A DNA stretch of 64,000 nucleotides from Siderastrea siderea (lineage: Eukaryota; Cnidaria; Anthozoa; Scleractinia; Rhizangiidae). The position numbers were made by a program, and so were the translations under genes. The DNA lies in NCBI GenBank assembly GCA_964030785.1, contig OZ034968.1, positions 42,447,186 through 42,511,185 on the forward strand. The letters run 5' to 3'. Under the pieces are notes generated by a model that was not told the DNA's origin, did no database searches, and worked only from the letters and a program-made list of their open reading frames with translations. Below are positions 44,450 through 55,800 of the stretch, piece after piece; within the stretch, counting starts at the first letter, position 1; each line of letters opens with the position of its first letter.

Positions 44450-44730
44450 GATAGCGTGGTGGTGCAGTGGTTAGCGCGTTGGACTTCAGATCTGAAAGTC
44501 GGTGGTTCGACGCCCAGTCCTTACCATCGTGTTGTTTCCTCAGACAAGAAACTTTACCCCACATTGTCTCTCTCCACCCAGGTGTATAAAATGGGTATCG
44601 GTGACATACTGCTGGGGGTAACCCTGCGATGGACTAGCATCCCATCCAGGGGGGAGTAGCAATACTCTCAGTTGCTTCATGCTACAGAAACCGGGATAAG
44701 CTCCGGCCGTGTGAGCCTCCGTCGTTCGCT
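44450..44730 (+). mobile_element. tRNA-derived SINE with conserved core
   Basis: The head has pol III A-box-like TGGTGCAGTGGTTAGCGCG and B-box-like GGTTCGACGCC elements. The body contains CTGCTGGGGGTAACCCTGCG, GATGGACTAGCATCCCATCC and GAAACCGGGATAAGCTCCGG. The core is shared with the SINE at 13,193-13,402 and recalls conserved-core SINEs of cnidarians and other metazoans. Confidence 0.7.
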
Positions 44731-44776
44731 CGTGTGCGGCTTTACCTACCTGATATATACGACCTCTCGGAGCTAT

Positions 44777-44859
44777 AGCCTGCGAACACAGACGTATTTC
44801 CGGCTATCGTTGCTCTCTCAGGGAAACGACAGCCAGAAATACGTCTGCGTTCGCAGGCC
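44777..44859. repeat. 83-bp hairpin
   Basis: GCCTGCGAACACAGACGTATT pairs with its near-perfect complement at 44,836-44,858, with a loop rich in CTCTCTCAGGG. Confidence 0.6.
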
Positions 44860-44920
44860 ACAGAGCTAGTGGTCACTGAAGAGGAAAAAATTATTTAAAG
44901 GAGGTCGACTTGGTTAACGT

Positions 44921-45061
44921 CGTCTGAGTAAACAGCCGACGTTTCGCGAGGTCGCTACTGATTGAGCCCTTGCTAAGCGACCACTCAGTCCCCTGACGTC
45001 GCCGTTTGAGAGGGCTCAAGTGGTGACCTCGGGAAACGTCGGCTATTTTCTCAGGCTATGG
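44921..45061. mobile_element. foldback element of the AGCCGACGTTTCGC family
   Basis: The inverted ends CTGAGTAAACAGCCGACGTT and (complement) CTGAGAAAATAGCCGACGTT match the termini of the larger element at 46,103-46,603. Confidence 0.6.
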
Positions 45062-46102
45062 ATAGCGTAACGTTTGGTCAACTGAAAATAACAAAGGAAA
45101 ACAAAAGAAAGAAGAAATAAAATCCCCGGGGGTTGCGGGAAGATGCTTGAAGTATGGTCATTTTCTGAAACCACACATTGCTCCTTTTCTAAAAAAGCTG
45201 GGTCCGTAAATTTAGTTGAGAGGCCAAGTTTGTGCCCCAAGGAGATCCAAGGATTCGCTCTGACAAAGGGCTAACGCTCGAAACGTCAGCTTTCAATTTC
45301 CTTACGGTGGCCAAGTTACCTTATCAACTCAGATTACCTTACCAAACTTTGGTGTTTCATTTCCCCACCGACGGAGCACTACAGTTTCCTTAGAAACCGG
45401 CTAACCCCTTTATCCATAAGCCACACGAGCTCGCCCTTCCCGTGAACGGTTTATCAGTTTAAACTGTTCAGAGAACGTAGCTACAACCTCTATATTTATA
45501 TAAGGATCCCCTGAGGTACAGCAAAGTAAAGAACGCGTAGAAAGGGACGGAGTAAAGAAAACAAGAAATAGTCTTTAACGGTTTTTTTTTCTTTCACCTT
45601 TTACATTTTCCCTGGTTAGTATACTACCGGTTTTCTGTAACACGATTCAGTTGCGTCGTCTAAAGAAAAAAAAAGAAACATATGACTTTTTCTTGGCAGA
45701 ATAGGAAGAGGGCCTGGCTACGAGTCAGATTGTTGAGTACAAGATACAATTTCACGCATAATTTCAAATCCTAGTTTAACAATACCGTCAATTGACAATT
45801 AATTTCTTAATTTGAAGAATGATACAATAAAGCTATTGAGAAGAAAAATTTCTTTAACAAAAGTTGAATTTGGCTTATTTACTTTTCCATTGAGTTATGT
45901 AACGAACGATTCTTTTAACTCAAAAGTTTTATTACCAATTGTTGACTTGGCACTTTTCAAATGACTAAGCTAGCTGAAAAATATGACGAGTTCTCGATGT
46001 CATCATAACTCTGGAAAGTAAAAATATCAAGATATAGGGTGTTTTGTTTCTGAATGGAGAGTACTCCAGTCTAGTTATATAAAAACTCTCTTTTTATAAA
46101 TT
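45062..46102. other. intergenic, no gene seen
   Basis: Includes the inverted copy of the 42,425-42,560 repeat at about 45,255-45,425. The remainder is AT-rich sequence without recognisable features. Confidence 0.45.
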
Positions 46103-46603
46103 AGCCTGCGAAAACAGCCGACGTTTCGCGTGGTCGCCACTTGTGCTCTCGGAAAACGACGTCTGAGTAACGAGCGCAGAAATTCCATACTAATGACGTG
46201 CACTACCCAGATCTTGGTAGTGCTTCTGATTGGTTGAAAGAGAATTCCCTCGCGGCACATCCAATCAGAGGTTAGCCTGCGTAGCTGGCGGAATTGTATT
46301 TGCGCGCGTAGTTTTGGCGGTGAAGCCGCCTTTCTCGCGGCTTTGCCGCGAGAAGCGAGCGCCGAAGGCGCGAGAAAATTCCAAAGCGTCTGCTCCCCAT
46401 TCTCTGCGTGGCTTCTTCTCCTCTACCAAGCCAAAACTTTGCGCGCGCGAACGATCCCGCCGGCTACGCAGGCTAATCAGAGGTACTACCAAGATCTGGG
46501 TAGTGCACGTCATCAGTATGGAATTTCTGCGCTCATTACTCAGACGTCGTTTTGCGAGAGTACAAGTGGCGACCTGGCGAAACGTCGGCTGTTTTCTCAG
46601 GCT
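46103..46603. mobile_element. palindromic element of the AGCCGACGTTTCGC family
   Basis: The ends AGCCTGCGAAAACAGCCGAC and complement are followed by long complementary arms (GTGCACTACCCAGATCTTGG pairs with its complement near 46,486). The longer ORF on the plus strand here is palindrome read-through. Another element is inserted at its centre. Confidence 0.7.
46273..46474. mobile_element. 202-bp nested element with 10-bp target duplication
   Basis: The inverted ends TAGCCTGCGTAGC and (complement) AGCCTGCGTAGCC are flanked by AATCAGAGGT on both sides (46,263-46,272 and 46,475-46,484). A 9-10-bp duplication is typical of Mutator-like insertions; that assignment is inferred. Confidence 0.65.
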
Positions 46604-46738
46604 GTTTATAAATAGCTTGTTGGAAAAGTTTCCGTCCGCCGTATGTTCGTTTATTTCAAGGAAAATCGCACAAAAATTGGGAAAGGTAGTGATTATCTTT
46701 TCAAAGCGGAAGGGGCAAATAAAGAGGTTAAATTCTAG

Positions 46739-46744
46739 TTTATT
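46739..46744 (-). terminator. HSPA12-like poly(A) signal
   Basis: TTTATT on the plus strand reads AATAAA in the gene's sense, 144 bases beyond the stop codon. Confidence 0.6.
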
Positions 46745-46887
46745 TGTATCACTTGTCGAAAGAGTTCAAGTTTCACTGCACCATACATCTCTGTCCGGGT
46801 TACATCCGAGAGACACTGGGAACGAGCAAAGAGGACACCGTCATCGCTTCCGCAAATTTTGCTTGCCAAAGTATTAGTTTTGCCTCT

Positions 46888-49800
46888 TCAAACGGACAAG
46901 AAGTTAATGCTTGCTTTCGCTTCTTTACCAGATAAAATGTCCAACGCTGTAACTCTAATCTCAGTGTCGCCAAAAATCATGCACGTTTTCAGTTCTCTTG
47001 GTTTCTTGGAATCGAAGTCGTCAATTTCCGGCATCTCTAGCAGCAGTTGACCGCATTTCTTCACGCCATGGTCTGTAACAAAACTCACATTTTCCTCCTC
47101 CGTTGAATAAATTGTAATAATTGTCGAGGCTTGCCCTGATTTAGCGGGCGCATATCTTCTCGTCACACTCTCTCCTAGCTTAATAGGCTGATCAGAAGTC
47201 ACAAATTTGTCAAACACATCAGTACACCATTCAACTCCCGATTTCTTCACGAGTTTGTTTCTCGGATGCGTCCCAGCTATGAATCGATTAAGAACTCCGA
47301 CTCCGTAAGTCATCGCCGCCCGCCGAATACGCACGACTGTGGGATCTAGCCCGAAGAGCACAGCTCCCCGGAGAATTGTCAGCCCGACTTCTTGCGGTAT
47401 AATAACTCTCATTTTTGAGTCAAACACCTCACGGACAGCAGCTTGAAGCAATGGAGACTCGGCAAAGCCTCCCACAAGAAAGAGAAAGTGAAGACCTTTT
47501 ACACTGTCTTTGCTGATTAAATTTCCAATATGTTCGACAATTTTAGTTAGCACGGGCTCGAACAACTCTTTCATAGTTTCCGGGGCGATTCTCAACATTC
47601 CTTGTGAAGACCATTTCACGTTTGGATTTCCAAATTTCTTCACTGCAGCTTCAATGCTTGAGCTCTTGTGTTTCTTGTAGTAGTCGATAAAGGAATAAGG
47701 CATTGATATATTTAGTGGATTTGTCTTGTTTGGGCTCGCGGTTCGCTTCTTAGCCTCAAAAGCTATCATTAAATCGACCCAACCCGCCGGCCGTTTGCTT
47801 TTGAACTGCTCAATAAAGTCTTTGCCAAAAATTTTCTTAAGAAGCAACTCGAACTGTTCATCCACGCCAGTGGCCCCGCAGGCTCCTCCAGTGCCCCTGT
47901 GGAGCTCCTCTAAGGTACCGGTCTGTGAGTCTAATTCATGAACCGTTAGGTCCACAGTGCCGCCCCCACAGTCCACCACAAGGTAACGGGTGTTTCCTAG
48001 GAAAAAATAACATTGACGAGACTGAGCTTTAAATTGACGGATTAGGGAGAGAAGCGGATGGGACGTGCAGGGATGGTTGAGGTTGAACTTTCCACTTCTC
48101 TTATCAACTTCCTGCTACCTCCCCTTCCGTGGTAACACATACATGCACATTATCCACTTCTGTCGTCTCTTAAAAGCTACCCGCTGATTTTTGCTCGTGT
48201 TTTTTTTTTCGTTTGTTGTTTTTTCAAGTTCTTAGAACGTTCCAAATACATAAGCTGACGCGAGAAGTTATTCTAGTCCCCAGAGCCAGCGACCCTATTG
48301 ATCTGCGCCGGGGATCCCTTGCACAGACCAATAGGATCGCAAGCTCTGGGACGAGAATGAGCGGAAGCCATCGCAGAGTGCATCGTTAGCTGATGGTGCT
48401 ATGTGCCTGGATATTGATCCGCGTGAGCTAACTGAGAGCACAAAAAACAAACCATGAGTAGCTACTGGTCAGGAGAGTGAAGACCACAAAAAGTTTTGAA
48501 ATGAATAGAAAGATATTTGCAGCCGTAAGCAATAAAGAAATTGGTTTACTCCGCCCGAAAAAGAGATTTAAAGGCTACAACGTGAGTCGAAACCATTACC
48601 TCCGCTATACCGATGCGTTTTTGTCCTAACTGACCTGTGAAGACTTTATCTGTTGGAAAGAGGCGTATTGGGGAAAAGCGTTTTTTTTAAGGTACAGAAA
48701 ATAATCGTTTTAATTGCTGCTTACACATTTCGCAGACTATTCCATTTATTTCTCGTTTTATCTGCAGTTAGTATGTTTTCAGGTTTCTATATATTCATCA
48801 CGTCATAACTTATTTTCCCTGTAATAATGAAACATACCTTGAAATTCATCTCCGACAAGCGCGTCCAGTTGAGAGGAGATGGTGGAACGTCGCCTTGTCT
48901 CCTCAGCCCATGAACAGTCCCTCAATCGCAACTTCCGGCAGTAAATCGAGGCTGCTTCCGGTTCCAAGGCGATTAGAAGACGGTCTGGGGTATCTGGCGT
49001 GGTAAGACCCGCCTGTATTAATTGGAATACGGAGATAAATTACCGGGAAACAACATAAACATTGAATAATTTAGAACTTCATTTCACGGTAAATGACGAT
49101 CACACTCGCCACTAAAAGGCAACGTTGTATTTTGCCGAACTCGCGCTGAACGTTCAGTAACAAGAAGTATTACAACTGCAGCACTTCTAAAGAGGAGATC
49201 ACAGTGACGTGATCTCAATTAAGGGAGGCAATGTGCGACGCAGATTCAAGTGAAGTTCATAACAACAAGTCATTGTTGAACTTTTTACTTGAGCGAATCA
49301 CGCCTCCGAATCCGGCTTTTTGTAGAACTAATAAAATGATTGCCAGTGAAATTTTAGCTGCATACATAATAACCGAACAGAGAACTGACTAATGACCTCT
49401 GCCAATTTAAATGAGGATTGTTGGTACATTACACGAAAAAGCCAATCAGAGATATTCATTATGTTTCTAAAAATAAACCAACTCAAGAAAGGGTTGAATG
49501 ATACTTTATAGAACTTAGATGTATTCCCTATGTAATATTCTCCTGTTAATCCGGCTTGTTCTTTTTCGTTATCATTATGGTTATGATTTAATTAAAGTGA
49601 TCAGTGTTGATACACTATATGACAGCAGCTCATTTATTTAAGGCTTTAAGAGTAAGCCAACCGGAGACATTAATTTTGTATCTAAAAATAGCTCAACTGG
49701 GGAAAGCTTTGAATGGTACTTAATATACCAAAGCTGGATTCTTTTTTGTAACATTCTCCTGTAACTCTTCCTTGTAGTTTTTCTTTGTTACCACAAAAAA

Positions 49801-52800
49801 CTACTTATTGAGGGTGGTTTTACTGTGGCAAAAATAATCCCCATGCTCAAGTAAGACCAAGCAATTACTGTAAAAGGAACGTGTTGAATAAATTCCAATT
49901 ATTTGTTTCCTCGACAGGTAGCAAGCTGTAACTATGTAAATTCAGCCGTTGTTGCTAAATAATAAACGAGTTTCAGAATGTCAGAATAAACCAATTTGTT
50001 CTATTTTGTGCTTGAGGAGAAAGGGAGCTTTTCTCATTCATAACTTAACAACATAAGCTGAAGTGTAGTTCGTGTACGGCGTAATATCCCTTGCACTTAA
50101 TAACAGCACGAATTTCTATGCCCGTCAACACCTTAATGTGTCTTCTTTTCGGGCACAACCCGGAAACTTTTTCTGCGTCTCAAGAAAAAACTAGTGAGAA
50201 ATGGAGAGCTGACCTGGATGAGCAAAATGTTAGATGACTCGTTAAACCGAAGAAAACTGACAAATCTCTAAATACGACACCTTAATGGGAAAGAAACCCA
50301 CATTCCTCGAACATCTTATTGGTGTGAACTGGCAACGATGCTCTCCGTTGCCATTCTTGTGACTGTACTGCTAGTCGCTGGTGTAACTTTATTTCATCTC
50401 TACTTCGTTGGAAGCTTGTGTTGCGGCCTCCGAGAAAGGCACAAGTACCGAATGAATAGCTACATTAAGTAATTCTGTGAATTTAGACAAGGAAGACATA
50501 GTGGGTCAGTTTAACTTTGGATGTACACAAGAATCTCAATACAAGGAATTCCTTCTCATCTCTGCAGTGGAATCTAGTCTTGGAAGGAGAACCATGAATT
50601 GCAGTCAATTAGGAAAACCATCGAAACACGTTCAGCTACTGGCCTAGGGAGCCATTTTAGAGCAGTTGCAATATTTTTACCCCTATAAGGCGAAAATATC
50701 AAATTTAGTTTTGTTTTCAAAAGGAAATAACACAAGGTAAGGAGCAACTAGTGTCTCAGGACATCCTGGCCGCAGCATATAATTTATGTAGATTATTAAT
50801 AAATTCTTGCTTTAATTGTTCTTTCAGTTGGAAAACCTTGGCCAAGGTGAAAATAAATTCAAATTTTTATGCGGATTAGGGACTGTTCATTTTTTGTGAT
50901 GTAGGGGGGGCTGGTGGGATTTGAGGGGGGGCCATGCAAAAAAATATGGCTTCAAAGGGGGGCCAGCCGAAAAAATATGGTCTGTAAAGGGGGGGTCACC
51001 AAAAAAAATGGCCTTTAAGTTTAGTAGTGACAGCATCTGTAATAATGCAAACAACAGCGCCAGAAGGCCAAAAATAGCATTTCTAAGGTTCTGAAAATTC
51101 AAATTTTCCCGGGGTAGAATGTCCCCGGACCCCCCTACTTTACTATACACCTAACGGCAACGCTACCTCACCAACTGTTTCATTACAAAATACAGCCAGG
51201 GGAATGTGAAATTCTTTTTTGGCCTCGGCTGGTCTGATTCTTAAACAACTGAACGTTAACAACTGATAACAGTGTCCAAAATAATGCTTTAAACCGGCAT
51301 GGATTTTCTGTTTATGTACTTCAGAATGCAGCAAATTGCATTAGAGCATCTCTAGATTTTTAAAATTTTGAACCCCTACCAGAAAATTACTTTTAGTGCT
51401 TGTCAATAGACATTTACTCCTGTAGGGCTTGAGTGTTAAAATTGACTGTTTAATTTAAGCTTGTTAAGTTTTAGATTTACTTTATCACTTTTTCATTTGT
51501 CTTTTTTTTGGGGGGGGGGGGGGGTCATCTCAAATATTTAGGACTACAAGGGGGGGCCAGGTAAAGAATTCTAATGTAGAGGGGGGTCATTATATTTTGT
51601 ACGTACTACCCATCAAATCCCACCAGCCCCCGCTACCCCATAAAAAATGAACGGTCCCTTAAATATGGTGGAATGACGATTCAACTACCACTTTCAAGGG
51701 AAACGTCAGATTCGCGCCAGAATATATTATTTTTGCAGGTGGCTTGGAAAAAAACACGAATTCTTTCGATTTACGAAACGAAACGGTGCTCCCTTGTCTA
51801 ACGAATAAAATAATAACTTAAAAGAATAAAAGTGACACAGATAGTGAACGTAATCCGGGAGAAAAAAAAACTTTGAGTCAGAACTCAAAAGTAAAGTATG
51901 CAGCACATTTGCACGCCAGCAGTAGGCACGAAAAAGACATGTGAGTGATGTTTCACGTACCAACGTTTTCATGTTTTTATCGTGTGAATTGAAATATATC
52001 GTTTTTTTTTCCTTTCAATAGTTCTTTTCATATCTTCTATCCAACTATCTTCTCCCCTTCAGGAGAATTTCGTGTTTAACGACATATACTCAGTCATGAT
52101 CATTTGAGCACAGCAAATCCCCGTGACATGGTTCATGTGAAAAAATGACTCTCTAAATTGAAGCTACTAGCCAATACCTATCGCCAACACTGCTGGTTTC
52201 TGAATAACAAAGGACTTTCGTAAGTACACTCTTCGAGGTTAACAGATGGTTATACTAGGTGTTTTGAGGCCGGTTAACAGTTGATGAAATTGCTGGCCGC
52301 TCATGGTGGACGAAACATCACCTATAACTTAGGTGTACTAACTTATTCCGTAGGTAAATGCTAGAATTTGTTTCAGTTATGAAAAGGGTTCCAAAACTGG
52401 ACGAAACATAAAATGAAAGGTGTTCAATGTTGGTTCAATCATGATCTCAGTATCTATTTTGAGGAAAAAATCCTTGTCTTTGGTGTCGTGTGGAGATAAT
52501 TATTTCAAATAATTTGCAATTTAATTTTCTTGCAGGTGGCAATGAAATATTTTGGACATCGTCCAACGCTAAAAACGAAGAATGCAAAGTTCATTTAGTA
52601 CGTGGGATGTGCATGGTATTGTGCTCCCTTTGATAGCTCACGAATCAAATGAAGAAGCGTTTGAAATAACCGAGATGGTGATTACGGCTGTTTTTCTTGG
52701 AGTAATCGTTGCTGGCTTGAGTATACTGGATATTTACTTGTTAAAAAGATGCTTCGAACAGCAGCGAGAGGAGGAAGATGCTGAAGCTCCGGCATTCCCT

Positions 52801-55800
52801 TTGACCGTTCCTCATTATGTCTTCGCGAGATGAATTGTTAGAAGTGCGCTTTAGATAAACAGAGGGGATTATGGCTAACTGTGAATGCAGCCCCAGTGAC
52901 TGAACGCTTAAGAATTGTGGTTTTATACAACGAAGTTGTTATTTGACGGTGTTAAATGGAAACTAGTGGTACATCATTCAAAGTGGATGGGAGGAGTTGT
53001 TCATCCTTTTTACGGTACATTTTAATTTCGCTTTAGAAAATAAAGGAAAAGAGTAAACTTTATGCCTTAGCTTAAGGGACAAGATAAGACTGAAGTCTTC
53101 AACAAGAAGAATGTAAAACATAATGCTTTGAAGCAAAGACTTATTTTTAAAGCTAATTGTGGTTATGTTAGTATATCGCCTTGGACGTTAGATGGAAATT
53201 CTTACTTCAAAATAAGGTCTACAGCTGAACTAAAATATTATTCCGAAAATTTCTCAAATACCGAACAATGCACTTGGAATGAATATTGCCGATATTTTCG
53301 ACGTTCCTTTGCAACTCTCTCTACTGAAGAATGATGAGGGAATGACGAATTCCTACTTTTGAAATTTCGAGTAAAAATATCATCGATATTATTCAAAAAA
53401 GTACAATGAAAAAATACAAATATGAAATATTTCTGCATGTGTGCTATGAGACGACGTTATACGTTTAAGGGACCGTTCATTTTTTATGAGGTAGGGGGGG
53501 GGCTGGTGGGATTTGATGGGTAGTACCTGTAGAATATAATGACCCCCCTCTACGTTAGAAATTTTTTACCTGGCCCCCCCTTGTAGTCCTAAATATTTGA
53601 GATGACCCCCCCCCCAAAAAAAAAGTGAAAACAAGAAAAAGTGATAAAGTAAATCTAAAACTTATGAAGCTTAAATTAAACAGTCAATCAGTTAACACTC
53701 AAGTCCTGCAGAAGTAAATGCTTATTCTGAAGTACATAGACAGACAATTCATGCCGGTTGAATGCATTATTTTGGACACTGTTATTAGCTGTTTAAGAAT
53801 CAGATCAGCAGAGGCCAAAAAAGAGTTGACATTCCCTTGGCTGTATTTTGTAATGAAACAGTTGGTGCAGTAGAGTTGCCGTTGGGTGTATAATAAAGTA
53901 GGGGGGGCCGGGGGCATTCTCCCCTGGGAAAAATTGAATTTTCAGAACCTTAGAAACGCTATTTTTGGCCTTCTGGCACTGATGTTTGCATTGTTAGAGA
54001 TGCTGTCACTAATAAACTTAAAGGCATTTTTTTTTGGTGACCCCCCCTTTACACACCATATTTTTTCGGCTGGCCCCCCCTTTGAAGCCAAATTTTTTCA
54101 CATGGCCCCCCCCTCAAATCCCACCAGCCCCCCCTACCACATAAAAAATGAACGGTCCCTAAGAAAATTGGTTTATTCTCTTAACTGTTGTGAGAGTACT
54201 TATTATAGCTCTCAGTCGATCTCAGATGTAAAAATCTCATTAATTGTACGTGCTCTTTCCATCGCTGATGATTTTTTTTACCCACTGCAAGGAGATTATC
54301 ACTTTTTGGGAAAACTAAAATGTGTGAGTCTTCATTGACCGGTCTGGACTCTTTCCAATCATCAAACATTCTAAGATATGCGTCACTCATCAACAGGATC
54401 AGCATATTGATTGAATTTGCACTTGTTTACATTCAATACGTGAGACCGAGTTGGCTACAACTGAGTTTATACTTTGAGAGAATCGCGCGTCTATACGGCA
54501 GAAGAACCAAGGCTTGCTAAAGACAGTTTCATTTTGGGAGAAAGTTTTTAAACATCTCGCAACATGGTCGTGGTGGAGTTAGTTGTGGTAGGAACCTTTA
54601 CAGCACTGACGCTTCTGGATGTGTATATGCTCAAGAAGCTTTGCGAAGGAAAAGCTTATCGCGTACATGTCAACTCGAAGTACCACTTGGCCGGCGATGG
54701 ATCTTACTTGCTATAAGACCCTAAAGCGTGGAACACTTTAGACGAACATCAATGATGGACTGAACGTTTAGTGCTTTTATTTAACTAGCAGTGGGATTAT
54801 TTTCAAAGTGAAAGATAATTTTATTTCGTAATTCTTATATTTGATTAAGGATCTCGACAAGCAACATGGAAGAAATCTCCACCAAAATGGCGGACACCGA
54901 AACGCATGATGCGAAATGAAATTGTCCAACATCACAATCATGTTAGACTTTTAGGTCAGTTTCTGCAAGCATCAACCTGTCAAATGACACAATCCTCTGG
55001 AACATTAGCTAACATTATTTATTACTGATACTGAGTAAAATATGATTATAGGCTCTGTAATGTATAATAAATGGCATAATGTAACTTGAAGAAAGAATGT
55101 TTTACGTAGCGAACTTTAACTATCGATTGGACTTTGTTATCCTAGCTACTCCAGCTAAGTACTCTGTAGGTATGCATTTTAATATAGAAACATATCAAAA
55201 TTGACCACTAAGGCATCATCGGAATAACAAATTCAGAATTTCCATTTTTTTTTTTTGCAAAAGCCAGATACGAATCTTTCATTGAGGATAATGTAGGTAT
55301 ATCCTTGAAGTCGTTTTATTTAATAATAGCGGTCGATTTTCGTGTCAGTGGACTGTTGCTTCGTGTGGTATTTCAAGTATTTCAACAGAAGCAAGATACA
55401 TATTTTCTCAGCACCATAAAAATACTCTTAAATTATATTTTCGTATTGTTATTGTTCTGTTGTTTTTGACTAAATGTTATTTTGTGGTTTCGGTAGATAA
55501 TGACATGAGGCACGTAGACTAGCAGACGGAATTAATATTAATTCTTCTAAACTGCACTCTCTTTTTTCATTCGTTAATGAATTTAATATTAAAAGCTCAA
55601 ATGCATGTATTCTAGTTTACCAGATTGCCAACAACTTGCAAACTGGTCACATGACCAAAATTAACCAATGCCCTTTAAAGCATCTATAGATGGACGCATG
55701 CGCTCTATAAAACCAACATTAATTATTTAAGATTATTTGACTTGAAAAGGATATCAACAAAAATCGTTATTCGTAAGAAAAAGCTTGTTTTACGTGCCTT

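Noticed and set aside
46230..46877. 215-codon plus-strand ORF downstream of the HSPA12-like gene
   Set aside because: It runs through the palindromic elements and lacks domains; mirror ORFs exist on the other strand.
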